Source: Peptacetobacter sp900550335 (GTDB lineage: Bacteria > Bacillota > Clostridia > Peptostreptococcales > Peptostreptococcaceae). Taken from it: a stretch of 64,000 nucleotides of DNA. Where the stretch lies: NCBI RefSeq assembly GCF_047528295.1, contig NZ_CP180001.1:1550001-1614000 (forward strand), written 5' to 3'. The notes beneath the pieces are model-generated. The model had not been told where the DNA came from. It was given only the letters and a program-made list of their open reading frames with translations, and searched no databases. Numbering within the stretch: position 1 is the stretch's first letter; every line of letters starts with the position of its first letter. Positions 53,608 to 63,162 of this stretch are shown here, one piece after another. Both the position numbers and the translations under genes were made by a program.

Positions 53608-54073
53608 AAGCTTTCACCTCATAATATTAATAGATTGTATTTATAAGAAAGGGTTTTCTTATCGTTAAAATCAATATAATATATGAGTTTTAAAAAGTTT
53701 CAAGAAGTTACAGAAAAGATGAAAAAAAATTAACAAAAAAATTCAAAAAATTTAAAAATTAATAAAAAAAATTATTTTGTGAGATAAAAAAATTATATAG
53801 CACTTTAAAAAATAATTTTTAAAGTAAAAAAACAAAATAAAATTTTATGGTAAACATTTTCAAAACTAATAAAATTAAATTACAGCAAAAAAATAAGATT
53901 GAAATGATATTAAACTTGTTAATATTTTTAACAAGTAATTATAAAAAAGGAGCCTTAAATTGGATAAAAAATCTTAATTTTAGGAATGGAAATAAAAAAT
54001 TTCTTGAAAAAATTATAAAAATATTAAGAAGTTTATAGTTATTAGCAATATATACTAAAAATTGGCATGAAAA
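53608..54073. other. A+T-rich intergenic stretch, about 465 bases
   Basis: The DNA upstream of the PfoR gene and downstream of the two-component operon. It is almost entirely A/T with long A runs. A 63-codon open frame at 53847-54038 is lysine/asparagine-only in character and has no ribosome site, so I do not count it. The promoter of the PfoR gene must lie near 53640-53700. Confidence 0.5.
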
Positions 54074-54108
54074 AAGGCATGATTTTTGCTTGAAGAGAAT
54101 CATGCCTT
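54074..54108 (-). terminator. Terminator of the two-component operon
   Basis: AAGGCATGATT and AATCATGCCTT form perfect 11-base arms. On the minus strand a run of six T follows. Confidence 0.88.
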
Positions 54109-54134
54109 ATAATCCATATATTTTTTTGAAAAAC

Positions 54135-54974
54135 TTAATTTTGTACATAAAGGACTAGAGAATTTAAAAAGTTTCTTATTTTTACATTGCCATGTTTAGA
54201 ACTTTTGCCTCTTATATAGTCCATTTCTTTTCTTACCTGTTCAAAGTTATAAAGGTTTGTAGCAAATTCAAGGAATATATCATTTGAATAATCTTCAATT
54301 CCTAAGTTTGCTAAATTTATCATACCAGTATTTGCAGCACGTCTAATTCTTTGCTCCATAGACTTAGGGTTATCTGTAAACTTAGAACAAAGTTCATTTA
54401 AAGTAACATTTTCTATATTCCGATTTTTTTCTATTATATATTCTATTAAAGTTATAATATCCTTGCTTCCTATTTCACCGATTATACCTAACTTTTGTAG
54501 TACAGTTTTTAATTTTGGAAGCCAAGTTTTTTCTGCAGGAACAGAAGTATCCTTGCTACCTAAACTATTGTTGAACAGATTCTGAACTTTTGCTACAGTT
54601 CTTTTAAGATTTAAAGAATCAGTTACCTTTTTTAGAACTGACTCAACTTCGATACTGTTAATAGGCTTTTGAATATAGAATTCAATACCGTTTTCATAAG
54701 CCTCAGAAATCATATCCTTTGAAGAAACTTGAGAAATCATTACAAATGTAAGTGAAGGGTTTATTTCAGAAGCTTTTTTTATAAATGTAATTCCGTCCAT
54801 GTTAGGCATCAATAAATCTACAATCACGATATCAACGCTACTAACACTTAAATCCTCTATTGCATCGTCGGGATTTCCGTAAGAACCGACAACTTCACCA
54901 ATTCCTCTTTCTTCTATAATTAACTTTAATATTTTTCTTATATTCCTATCATCATCAACTAAATAAAATTTCAT
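54135..54974 (-). CDS. Response regulator, GlnL/YcbB type
   Basis: A 279-residue response regulator. The receiver domain shows FYLVDDDRNIRKILKLII, the phospho-aspartate region VDIVIVDLLMPNMDGITFIK (D about residue 53-54) and the K of YIQKPINS. The C-terminal 150 residues (PKSMEQRIRRAANTGMINLA, GIEDYSNDIFLEFATNLYNF) match the YcbB DNA-binding domain of Bacillus GlnL. GlnK/GlnL activates glutamine transport and glutaminase in Bacillus (known). The target here is unknown. The sensor gene lies 4 bases upstream. Confidence 0.88.
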   Translation of the reverse strand: MKFYLVDDDRNIRKILKLIIEERGIGEVVGSYGNPDDAIEDLSVSSVDIVIVDLLMPNMDGITFIKKASEINPSLTFVMISQVSSKDMISEAYENGIEFYIQKPINSIEVESVLKKVTDSLNLKRTVAKVQNLFNNSLGSKDTSVPAEKTWLPKLKTVLQKLGIIGEIGSKDIITLIEYIIEKNRNIENVTLNELCSKFTDNPKSMEQRIRRAANTGMINLANLGIEDYSNDIFLEFATNLYNFEQVRKEMDYIRGKSSKHGNVKIRNFLNSLVLYVQN

Positions 54975-54978
54975 TCTT

Positions 54979-56286
54979 TTAAATCACCTTCAATTCATTT
55001 TTTGGAATGTCTATCACAAAGGAAGTGTTTCCAGGTTCAGATGTAACACTTATATTTCCATTAAACTGATTTTCTACTATATCTTTAACTAAATTAAGCC
55101 CTAAACCTCTGTTTATTTCTCCAGTTTCAAAATTTATCTTTGTAGAAAAGCCTGGTTCAAATATTTCTAAAATATCTTCATAATCTATACCAGGTCCGTT
55201 ATCTCTAATCAAAATAGAGTAATAATCTTTACAAGAAGAGTCATCCTGCTTAGATTTTAATTCTACTTTAAAATCTATTACAATCGTATCATCTGCAGCT
55301 GCTTCAATAGAGTTAGTAAATAAGTTTCTAAATATAGACATAAAGAAATACTCTTTATCTGTGTATAAATTTCTATCAAAACTATTATTAAAAATAACTG
55401 TTTTACCGTTTTCAGTGGCCTCATCAGAGGCTGATGTTTCTAAAAGATTTACTATATCAGATATATACATACCGTTATTTTCAAGATTTAAATCCATAGC
55501 CTCGGAAATTCCTCTAAGTATTAGGATATATTCCTTCTTTATTTCGTGTATATCCTTAGCAACATTAAGGGCAGCCTTTGAAATTTCTTCATCTACTCCC
55601 TGTTTTTTCATATCATTAAATAATTTATAAGAAGAATTCATTGTTTCCTCGATTAAAGATGTATTCTTCTTCATCCAAATAACTTCGCCATTTAACTTTG
55701 ATATAAGCAACATAAGTTTTTTATATCTAGTTGCATGTTCCTCTCTCATAAAAGTAAGATGATACTTTTTAAGGAAAGTAATTAATGCCCAAATTATAAA
55801 AGATCTAGATATTGCAACAAATATTATGCAAAGTTGAGTTTTAATTTCAAATGTATCTAAGCTAAATCTAAGTATAAGTTCTACTAGATTTGCTAAATAG
55901 TCCATTATTATAAACCAAATTATGTCGGAATCGTTTTCTAAAACTCCGCTTTTTTTTCTTGAATATATATAAATAAGAAATCCATAAGCGATGTAGAAAA
56001 ACGACTCTGGAAGACAGTTTATTGCAGCTTGTTCTTGGAATCCCTGTTGAAGCCAGATTGCTCCAAATCTAGTTATAAAAACTCCTAATGATGAGAAGAT
56101 ACTTACCGATAAAATCGGAAAATCTTCAATTAAAAATAAGAACACAGGGAAGGTTATTATACCTATTGATATTTTGAAATTATTTAAAAATAAATTCATA
56201 TTAAACTGTGCAGCTAATACTGTTATTAATCCAAAGAGAATTGTAGTTTCAAAAAAATTTTTCCTACTAAATGTTTTATATTTCAT
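54979..56286 (-). CDS. Sensor histidine kinase, GlnK/YcbA type
   Basis: A 435-residue membrane kinase. Residues about 10-190 hold five or six helices (FGLITVLAAQFNMNLFLN; FPVFLFLIEDFPILSVSIFS). A coiled region follows, then the GHKL ATPase with N-box FRNLFTNSIEAAAD, G1 DNGPGIDYEDILE, and GLGLNLVKDIVENQFNG. The phospho-accepting histidine is not obvious by eye, as in several kinases of this group. It forms an operon with the YcbB-type regulator. The signal is unknown, but a small amino compound is likely by analogy. Confidence 0.87.
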   Translation of the reverse strand: MKYKTFSRKNFFETTILFGLITVLAAQFNMNLFLNNFKISIGIITFPVFLFLIEDFPILSVSIFSSLGVFITRFGAIWLQQGFQEQAAINCLPESFFYIAYGFLIYIYSRKKSGVLENDSDIIWFIIMDYLANLVELILRFSLDTFEIKTQLCIIFVAISRSFIIWALITFLKKYHLTFMREEHATRYKKLMLLISKLNGEVIWMKKNTSLIEETMNSSYKLFNDMKKQGVDEEISKAALNVAKDIHEIKKEYILILRGISEAMDLNLENNGMYISDIVNLLETSASDEATENGKTVIFNNSFDRNLYTDKEYFFMSIFRNLFTNSIEAAADDTIVIDFKVELKSKQDDSSCKDYYSILIRDNGPGIDYEDILEIFEPGFSTKINFETGEINRGLGLNLVKDIVENQFNGNISVTSEPGNTSFVIDIPKNELKVI

Positions 56287-56475
56287 CTTTTTCCCTCATC
56301 TTTAATTATTCCAAAATATATTTTACCATGTAAACACTATTATTGAAAGTTTCTATAACAATAAAATTTAAAATATATTTTAACTATAATTATTATATAT
56401 GGCATAAAAAAAGAATGAACATATAAAGCAATTAATATGGTAAGATAATATTGTGAGAAGGGAAGTGATTTAAGT

Positions 56476-57168
56476 ATGAAAAATAATGTTGATAAAAATT
56501 ATTTTAAAGATTTAAATAGAAAAGATTATATAGAAAAGGCATATGAAATAATAAGAAAAGAAGGTATAAAGGCTATTTCCATAAGAAGAATTGCTAGAGA
56601 AATGGGATGTAGCTCTACTTGTTTATATAGATATTTTAAAAATTTAGATGAGTTGCTTTTTTATGCACAGATGGGATTTTTAAATTGTTACCTAGAAGAT
56701 TTAGAAAAATCTGAGAAAAAATGGAAAACTGTATGGGATCAGCACCTAGGTGTTTGGGAATGTTATACAAGAGCTGCATTTAGATACCCAGAAGCTTTTG
56801 ATATGATATTTTTACATGAAAATAGTAAGAAATTAGATACAGCAGTTGTAGAGTATTATAATATGTTTCCAGAAAATTTAAGTGGATTTAAGGATCATTT
56901 AAAGAAGATGCTTGAAACTCCTGGTTTTTATGATAGAGACTTTGAAATGTGTATGCAATGTGTAAATGAGGGGCAAATAAGCTTGGAAAATGCAAAAAAG
57001 ATGAATCACATGGTATGTACTCTTTATATGGGATATTTAAAGGATATTTTAAATAATGGGATTGAAGAAAGTCAGATAGAGAATAGGGTTAAAAATTTTG
57101 TTAGAGAAGTTAGAGATATAGCTAATTTTTATGCAGATAAATTTGAATATACAGGAGACTTTATTTAA
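56476..57168 (+). CDS. TetR/AcrR-family regulator
   Basis: A 230-residue regulator. The N-terminal HTH is typical: KDYIEKAYEIIRKEGIKAIS, IRRIAREMGCSSTCLYRYFK. The ligand domain includes WECYTRAAFRYPEAFDMIFL and is cysteine-containing (MCMQCVNEG). It directly precedes grdX by 54 bases and probably controls the reductase genes that follow, responding to a substrate or product. The promoter lies in the A+T-rich spacer 56287-56475, which also serves the divergent kinase. Confidence 0.88.
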   Translation: MKNNVDKNYFKDLNRKDYIEKAYEIIRKEGIKAISIRRIAREMGCSSTCLYRYFKNLDELLFYAQMGFLNCYLEDLEKSEKKWKTVWDQHLGVWECYTRAAFRYPEAFDMIFLHENSKKLDTAVVEYYNMFPENLSGFKDHLKKMLETPGFYDRDFEMCMQCVNEGQISLENAKKMNHMVCTLYMGYLKDILNNGIEESQIENRVKNFVREVRDIANFYADKFEYTGDFI

Positions 57169-57222
57169 TAAATATTTTATGTTATTATGAAATTGGGTAT
57201 AGAGCTGATTGGAGGAATAACA

Positions 57223-57609
57223 ATGTTTGAAAAAGAAAAATGTATAATAGTAACTAATAATGATAGAGTTGCAGAGAAATATAAGGATGTTATGAAGATA
57301 GAGTTGTTAGATTCATATGAGGATGTTCTTATAAAGGCTAGAGACTTAGTTTATGATAGACATAGACTTTTAACTCATCCACAAGCTGGCAGCTTAAAAC
57401 CAAATCAGACTCCATATAGATCTATAATTGTATATCCAGCAGATAATAATAGCAATCTGGATGATGTTATGATGATAGAAAAAGCTATTGAGACATTTAA
57501 TAAATTTAAAGAAATAAAAGAAACTCCAAAATATGAAGAAAAGATAGCTAATGATTATAAAACTATTGATTTATCTATGATAGATAATGTAATGCCCAAA
57601 ATACAGTAA
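57223..57609 (+). CDS. grdX: GrdX-family protein
   Basis: A 128-residue protein from ATG 57223 behind GGAGG. CIIVTNNDRVAEKYKD, ARDLVYDRHRLLTHPQAGSL, KPNQTPYRSIIVYP and DVMMIEKAIETFNKF are typical of GrdX, the small protein of unknown role that heads glycine, sarcosine or betaine reductase operons. Here a terminator separates it from the reductase genes, so it may be transcribed with the TetR gene. It gives independent support for the reductase assignment below. Confidence 0.88.
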   Translation: MFEKEKCIIVTNNDRVAEKYKDVMKIELLDSYEDVLIKARDLVYDRHRLLTHPQAGSLKPNQTPYRSIIVYPADNNSNLDDVMMIEKAIETFNKFKEIKETPKYEEKIANDYKTIDLSMIDNVMPKIQ

Positions 57610-57649
57610 TATAATATAAAAGTAAATCTAGTAAAAATAAATAAAATAA

Positions 57650-57691
57650 AAATATACTATTGTAAATTAAATTGCAATAGTATATTTTTTT
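57650..57691 (+). terminator. Terminator after grdX
   Basis: AAATATACTATTG and CAATAGTATATTT arms around a 12-base loop, followed by TTTT. It separates grdX from the reductase leader. Confidence 0.9.
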
Positions 57692-58056
57692 GCTTTAATT
57701 AACAAAAATAAAATATATAAAAAACCATTTATATATTCGTTTAAATGAAAAAAGACAAGAATTCTATATTCTAATAAATAATTTTTTTAGAATATAGAAA
57801 AAAATAAGTAGAAAATAAAATTTGGATATAAGAAGAGTAAAAATTTTATTTATAAAAATAATTCTGAAAATTTAATGATAAAATATAGACAAACATTTTC
57901 CTATATGGTAATATTTAGGTATAGAAAAAATCTATACCCAAACAAAAGACAAAACAAATAAAACTTGTCTAAGGTTGGTTTTTAATAAAAATTATAAACC
58001 AATCATTTTTTAAAACTTTATGTTATCACGGTAACAGAATTAAAGGAGGTAGCTAC
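57692..58056 (+). promoter_or_regulatory. Structured leader of the reductase operon
   Basis: Gap without genes. Three small hairpins stand in a row: GGTATAGA/TCTATACC (57918-57938), AGACAA/TTGTCT (57947-57970) and GGTTGGTTT/AAACCAATC (57973-58004). A palindromic GTTATCACGGTAAC follows at 58022-58035, then AAAGGAGG. The rest is A/T. The leader may be regulatory, but I do not recognise a glycine riboswitch or any other known class. Confidence 0.5.
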
Positions 58057-59346
58057 ATGAAACTAGAATTAGGCAAAATACGTATCGATGACATTCAGTT
58101 CGGTGAAGAAATTTGTGTAAAAAATCACACACTTTTCATTAATAAGCAGGAAATTATCGACCTTGTCTTAGAAGACGATAAGATAAAAGAATGTAAAATC
58201 GAACTAGCTAAACCAGGAGAATCTACAAGAATAACTCCTGTAAAAGACGTAATCGAACCTAGAGTTAAAGTAAGTGGTGGAGGAGAAATTTTCCCAGGTG
58301 TTATAGGAAAAGTTAATCCAACAGTTGGAAATGGTAGAACTCATGCACTTGATGGTGCTTGTGTTATAACAGTAGGTAAGATAGTTGGTTTCCAGGAAGG
58401 TGTAATAGACATGAGTGGACCAGCTGCAGACTATTGCCCATTCTCTAAAACTAACAATATATGTGTAGTAGTTGAACCACAAGAAGGTTTAGAAACTCAT
58501 GTATATGAAAGAGCAGCTAGATTAGCTGGACTTAAAGTAGCTGCACATATAGGAAAAGCAGGAAAAGATATAGAACCAGATAGTATAGAAACTTTTGAAA
58601 CAAAACCTTTATTTGAACAGGCTGCAGAATATCCAGATTTACCAAAGATAGGATATGTACACATGCTTCAGTCACAGGGATTACTTCATGATACATATTA
58701 CTATGGAGTAGATGCTAAACAGATAGTTCCAACATTTATGTATCCAGAAGAAATAATGGATGGAGCTATAGTATCTGGAAACTGTGTTGCACCTTGTGAT
58801 AAGGTTACAACATATCATCATTTCCACAATCCGGTAATAGAAGATTTATTTAAACGCCACGGAAAAGAATTAAACTTCATGGGTGTTATATTAACAAATG
58901 AAAATGTATTCTTAGCAGATAAAGAAAGACATTCAGATATGGTTGCTAAATTAGCAGATTGGATGGGACTTGATGGATTATTAATAACTGAAGAAGGTTA
59001 TGGTAACCCTGATACAGACTTAATGATGAACTGCAGAAAAGTAGCAAACAAAGGTATAAAAGTAGCAATAATAACAGATGAATTCCCAGGAAAAGACGGA
59101 AAATCTCAGTCATTAGCAGATACTTGTAAAGAAGCAGATGCGATGGTATCTTGCGGACAGGGTAATGCAGTACTTCACTTCCCAGCAATGGATAGAATAA
59201 TAGGAATGACTGACTACATAGAAAATCAGATAGGTGGATGGTCTGGATGTATGAATGAAGACGGAAGCTTTGATGCAGAACTTCAGATAATAATAGCATC
59301 TACAATAGCAAATGGATTCAACAAACTTGCGGCAAAAGGATATTAA
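58057..59346 (+). CDS. Glycine/sarcosine/betaine reductase component B, alpha/beta proprotein (GrdE/GrdG/GrdI family)
   Basis: A 429-residue proprotein of the substrate-binding protein B. The cysteine in VSGNCVAPCDK (C243) matches the Cys-242 cleavage point of GrdE, where self-cleavage creates a pyruvoyl group that binds the amine substrate. Other features are VSGGGEIFPGVIGKVNPTV, GRTHALDGACVITVGKIVGF and GNPDTDLMMNCRKVANKGIK. The selenoprotein partner follows after 98 bases. The family divides by substrate into glycine (grdE), sarcosine (grdG) and betaine (grdI), and I cannot tell these apart by eye. GrdA, C and D are not in the window. Confidence 0.93.
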   Translation: MKLELGKIRIDDIQFGEEICVKNHTLFINKQEIIDLVLEDDKIKECKIELAKPGESTRITPVKDVIEPRVKVSGGGEIFPGVIGKVNPTVGNGRTHALDGACVITVGKIVGFQEGVIDMSGPAADYCPFSKTNNICVVVEPQEGLETHVYERAARLAGLKVAAHIGKAGKDIEPDSIETFETKPLFEQAAEYPDLPKIGYVHMLQSQGLLHDTYYYGVDAKQIVPTFMYPEEIMDGAIVSGNCVAPCDKVTTYHHFHNPVIEDLFKRHGKELNFMGVILTNENVFLADKERHSDMVAKLADWMGLDGLLITEEGYGNPDTDLMMNCRKVANKGIKVAIITDEFPGKDGKSQSLADTCKEADAMVSCGQGNAVLHFPAMDRIIGMTDYIENQIGGWSGCMNEDGSFDAELQIIIASTIANGFNKLAAKGY

Positions 59347-59444
59347 TAATAGAAGAAATTAAACTTATTTTAAAGAAGATTATTTTTTAATAGTAATCGA
59401 GAAATGTTGAGATATTAAATTTACCGGAAAGGGGATATATCAAG

Positions 59445-60764
59445 ATGGCAAAATATAAAATAGTTCATTATATAAATCAGTTCTTTGCCAATGTAGGTGG
59501 AGAAGATATGGCAGATTATAAGCCAGAGCTTAGAGAAGGAGCAATAGGACCAGGACTTAAATTAAATGATTTACTTGGAGATGATTATGAAATAGTTGGT
59601 ACTATAATATGTGGTGATAACTATTTCGGTGAAAATCTTGATGAAGCAACTGGAATTGTTTTAGACATGGTTAAAAAATGTGAAGCTGATGCAGTAGTTG
59701 CAGGACCAGCATTCAATGCAGGTAGATACGGTGTTGCATGTGGTACAGCTTGTAAAGCAATAGAAGAAGAATTAAATATACCTACAGTTACAGGAATGTA
59801 TGTAGAAAACCCTGGTGTAGATATGTTTAGAAAAGATTTATTAATAGTTGAAACTCCAAACTCAGCAGCAGGTATGAGAAAAGTTCTTCCTAAGATAGCT
59901 AATTTAGTTAAAAAAGTTGTTGAAGGTGAAGAAGTTTTAGGACCTAAAGAAGAAGGATATATAGAAAGAGGAATAAGAGTAAACTACTTCGCTGAAAAGA
60001 GAGGATCTGACAGAGCGATAGATATGCTACTTAAAAAGATAAATGGTGAAGAATATGTAACAGAATATGAAATGCCAGTATTCGATAGAGTAGACCCAGC
60101 GGAACCAGTTAAAGATATAAAAAATGCTACAATAGCAATAGTTACATCAGGTGGTGTAGTTCCAACAGGAAATCCAGACCACATAGAATCTTCAAATGCA
60201 ACTAAATACGGTGAATATAGTATAGCAGGAATGGAATCTATGAGCAAAGACGATTTCACTACTATACATGGTGGATATGACAGACAGTTTGTTATGGAAA
60301 ATCCTAACCTAGTTGTTCCTCTTGATGTTTTAAGAGAATTAGAAAAAGAGGGTGCATTCGGAAAATTATACGATTCATTCTTTACAACTACTGGTACTGG
60401 TACAGCAACAGGAAGTGCTGCTAAATTCGGTGATGAAATAGGTAAAAAACTTATAGCTGATGGTGTAGACGCTGTTATACTAGTTTCTACTTGAGGTACT
60501 TGTACTCGTTGCGGTGCAACAATGGTTAAAGGTATAGAAAAATACGGAATCCCAGTAGTACATATGGCTACAGTTGTTCCTATTTCATTAACAATAGGTG
60601 CAAATAGAATAATACCAGGTGTTGGTATACCATATCCTTTAGGAGATCCAACTCAGGGAGAAGTTGATTCTAAGAAAATAAGAATGAATATGGTTAAGAG
60701 AGCTCTTAAAGTTCTTCAGACTCCAGTTGATGGACAGACTGTATTCGAAACTGATGATTTTTAA
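59445..60764 (+). CDS. Reductase component B selenoprotein (GrdB/GrdF/GrdH family), in-frame UGA = selenocysteine
   Basis: A 439-residue selenoprotein interrupted by TGA at 60492-60494. The frame continues without loss of homology as U-GTCTRCGATMVKGI, giving the family motif UxxCxxC with Sec at residue 350, the known place in GrdB. Upstream are YFGENLDEATGIVLDMVKKC and VVAGPAFNAGRYGVACGTAC; downstream SLTIGANRIIPGVGIPYPLG. Sec binds the substrate-derived fragment and passes it to GrdA. A standard gene finder would split it into two genes. Substrate is not assigned. Confidence 0.95.
60495..60532 (+). promoter_or_regulatory. Bacterial SECIS-like element after the UGA
   Basis: Directly after the UGA, GTAC/GTAC and then GTTGC (60508-60512) with GCAAC (60516-60520) around a GGT loop form a small stem, with the loop about 19 bases from the UGA. 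This fits bacterial SECIS elements with a GGU-type apical loop. Confidence 0.75.
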
Positions 60765-60857
60765 ATATACAATATAAGTAAATATATAATATAAAACTGA
60801 ATAAAAGCTTGTGCAATAAAAGTAATTAAAATAATAGAAAGCTAAATAAGATTCAAA

Positions 60858-60894
60858 ATTTGGCTCCTTACAAGTAAATTTGTAGGGAGCCAAA
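60858..60894 (+). terminator. Hairpin after the selenoprotein gene
   Basis: TTTGGCTCCTTACAA pairs with TTTGTAGGGAGCCAAA around a 4-base loop. No long T run follows, so termination may be partial, and the transporter gene starts 45 bases later. Confidence 0.75.
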
Positions 60895-60939
60895 ATAATA
60901 GCCAAAACATAAATTTATTATAGAATGGAAGTGTTTTAT

Positions 60940-62076
60940 ATGGGCAACGAAAAAGTAAACTGGAAACGAGTTTTAATACTTGCAGGAGCAGTTATTGCTT
61001 TTACTATAGGATCTGGATTTGCAACTGGACAAGAAATAATCCAATACTACACAGCATACGGAATGAAATCTATACTTGTAGTTTTAGTATTTGCAATAGC
61101 TTTCTTATACTATAATTTTAATTTTGCAAAAGCTGGAGCAGAACAAAAATTTGAAAAAGGTAATGATGTATATAAATATTTCTGTGGAAAATATGTAGGT
61201 ACATTCTGTGATTACTATTCAACATTATTCTGCTACATGTCTTTCTTTGTTATGGTTGGTGGAGCAGCATCAACATTAAGTCAAGAGTATGGAATAGCTC
61301 CTTGGATAGGTGCTGTAATCCTTACAATTCTTGCAATCATAACAGTTGTAGGAGGATTAAACTCATTGGTTGATGCTATAGGTATAGTTGGACCAATAAT
61401 AGTTATTCTTTGTATAGCAATTGGACTTATAACTTGTGTTAGAGATGGAGGAAATATTTCTGAAGGATTAGAAGTTATAAGAACACAAGCATTTGCAGGA
61501 ATGACAGATGAACCAATTAAAAATGCTGGTGCAAACTGGTTAATATCAGGTCTTTCTTATGCAGGATTTGTATTATTGTGGTTTGCTAGTTTTACATCAG
61601 CACTTGGAGCTAAAAATAATAAAAAAGATCTTAACTATGGTATAATAGGCGGAACATTAGCAGTTTGTATAGCAATAGTACTTATTGCATTTGCTCAGAT
61701 AGCAAATATAAATACAGGACTAGGCGATGGAAAAACATTTGTATGGAATGCAGATATACCTAACTTAATATTAGCAACTAGAATATGGAAGCCTTTCTCA
61801 GCAATATTTGCAATAGTTGTATTTGCTGGTATTTACACAACAGCAGTACCTCTATTATATAACCCAGTATCAAGATTTGCTGAAGAAGGTACACCTAGAT
61901 TTAAAATATTAACAGTTGTTTTAGGTGTAGTAGGACTTTTAGTAGGATTATTCCTTCCTTTCCGTGTTTTAGTAAATGTGATTTATGTTTTAAATGGATA
62001 TGTTGGTGCAGTATTGATATTATTCATGTTATGGCATAACTTCAAAGAATTAAAAGCTAGAAAAGAATCAAAATAG
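60940..62076 (+). CDS. YkvI-family membrane transporter linked to the reductase
   Basis: A 378-residue membrane protein with about ten or eleven helices. The family opening VLILAGAVIAFTIGSGFATGQEI is clear (split around residue 10-30), as is the later YAGFVLLWFASFTSALGAKN and YTTAVPLLYNPVSRFAEEG. YkvI proteins are APC-superfamily relatives without a described substrate. Position directly after the reductase genes suggests uptake of the reductase substrate. Start at ATG 60940 (GGAAGTG ahead), or 60925. Confidence 0.85.
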   Translation: MGNEKVNWKRVLILAGAVIAFTIGSGFATGQEIIQYYTAYGMKSILVVLVFAIAFLYYNFNFAKAGAEQKFEKGNDVYKYFCGKYVGTFCDYYSTLFCYMSFFVMVGGAASTLSQEYGIAPWIGAVILTILAIITVVGGLNSLVDAIGIVGPIIVILCIAIGLITCVRDGGNISEGLEVIRTQAFAGMTDEPIKNAGANWLISGLSYAGFVLLWFASFTSALGAKNNKKDLNYGIIGGTLAVCIAIVLIAFAQIANINTGLGDGKTFVWNADIPNLILATRIWKPFSAIFAIVVFAGIYTTAVPLLYNPVSRFAEEGTPRFKILTVVLGVVGLLVGLFLPFRVLVNVIYVLNGYVGAVLILFMLWHNFKELKARKESK

Positions 62077-62127
62077 AAAATAACTATATCTTCAAAAGAT
62101 AAAATTTTAACATAGTTTTCACTAAAA

Positions 62128-62195
62128 ATAAGGGCTAACAGACCTCCTTAAGGCTAGAGAGTTTTCATAGCATTCAGTTAAGCCCTTATTTTTTA
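62128..62195 (+). terminator. Terminator with long loop after the transporter
   Basis: AATAAGGGCTAA and TTAAGCCCTTATT arms (one bulge) around a loop of about 38 bases, followed by TTTTTTA. The gap 62077-62391 holds nothing else that I can name. Confidence 0.8.
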
Positions 62196-62391
62196 TTGAA
62201 TTGAATCTTAAAAACTATTAAATGAAAGAATTTATTGATATAATAAAAATATAGGATGTATTTAATATGATTTTATTTTATAAAGTTTATAATTAGAATA
62301 AATATAAAATCTAGTAAACATCCGAAGTTAAGGAAATAGTAGTTATATATGAGCTATTAGCATATTTAGCTGATAGAGAAGGAGGATTATT

Positions 62392-62628
62392 TTGAAAGAG
62401 ATAGTAATAAAACTGACAAGAGATACTTTTGATTATAAGTTTAAACAGTATGAAGGAAAATTTTTCCATGCTACTATAGATGAAAACAGCGAGATAGTGA
62501 AGTATAAGGTGACTGCTGATGAGGCTGGGAAAGAGCTGAAAGAGTTTGGAAATACACATATAAAGGATGAAAACTTTTTATTTATTCCGCAGCTAGATAT
62601 TTATATTGATTTAAAGAAGATGAAATAA
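62392..62628 (+). CDS. Unknown small protein, 78 residues
   Basis: TTG start behind GAAGGAGG. Charged alpha/beta composition: IVIKLTRDTFDYKFKQYEGK, FFHATIDENSEIVKYKVTA, EFGNTHIKDENFLFIPQLDI. I do not recognise a family. It lies 18 bases before the phosphatase gene, so the two are probably cotranscribed. The reading is favoured by the ribosome site and coding-like composition, not by homology. Confidence 0.65.
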   Translation: MKEIVIKLTRDTFDYKFKQYEGKFFHATIDENSEIVKYKVTADEAGKELKEFGNTHIKDENFLFIPQLDIYIDLKKMK

Positions 62629-62646
62629 TTTGAATGGAGAAGTTAA

Positions 62647-63108
62647 ATGATAAATGTAATGATGGTTTGCCATGGGAATATATGTCGTTCAACTATGGCA
62701 GAATTCGTTTTAAAGGACATGGTAGAAAAAGAAGGGTTGGCAGACAAATTCCACATAGAATCTTCAGCGACAAGCAGAGAAGAAATCGGAAACCCAGTAC
62801 ACCATGGAACAAGAAAAAAACTAGTAGAAGTTGTAATATCAACTGCTGGAAAATACGCAAGACAGATAACTAAAAAAGACTACAAAGAATTTGACTACAT
62901 ACTGATAATGGATGATATGAACAGAAGAAATTTAAAAAGAGTAGTTGGAGAGGATGTCGACAACAAAGTGTACAAACTACTTCATTTTGCAGGAAGCGAA
63001 AGGGATATAGCAGATCCTTGGTACACAGGAAACTTTGATGTTACTTACGACGATGTAATGGAAGGATGTAGTGCATTCCTAGAATACTGCAAAAGGAACA
63101 AACTGTAA
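62647..63108 (+). CDS. Low-molecular-weight protein-tyrosine phosphatase
   Basis: A 153-residue enzyme removing phosphate from tyrosine (or arginine). The P-loop VCHGNICRSTMAE (about residues 6-18) has the nucleophilic Cys and the Arg, and the general acid is in ADPWYTGNFD (about residues 119-128). Size and motifs are typical. An overlapping frame at 62634-62873 is its shadow. It belongs to a small operon with the unknown protein before it. Confidence 0.95.
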   Translation: MINVMMVCHGNICRSTMAEFVLKDMVEKEGLADKFHIESSATSREEIGNPVHHGTRKKLVEVVISTAGKYARQITKKDYKEFDYILIMDDMNRRNLKRVVGEDVDNKVYKLLHFAGSERDIADPWYTGNFDVTYDDVMEGCSAFLEYCKRNKL

Positions 63109-63162
63109 TAGTTTAAAATAATGAAGTAGCTATGAGTTTTACAAAATAAAAGGTGAATAATT

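Noticed and set aside
53847..54038. 63-codon open frame on the plus strand
   Set aside because: Almost only lysine, asparagine, isoleucine and leucine, no ribosome site, in an A/T desert. Chance frame.
57692..58056. Glycine riboswitch before the reductase genes
   Set aside because: Hairpins are present but the conserved purine-rich core of the glycine aptamer is not seen.
60495..60764. Separate gene beginning after the UGA
   Set aside because: It has no own ribosome site and its homology continues that of the upstream part. It is the C-terminal end of the selenoprotein.
62634..62873. 79-codon frame overlapping the phosphatase
   Set aside because: Arg/Lys-rich out-of-frame shadow. The phosphatase frame has a full set of active-site motifs.
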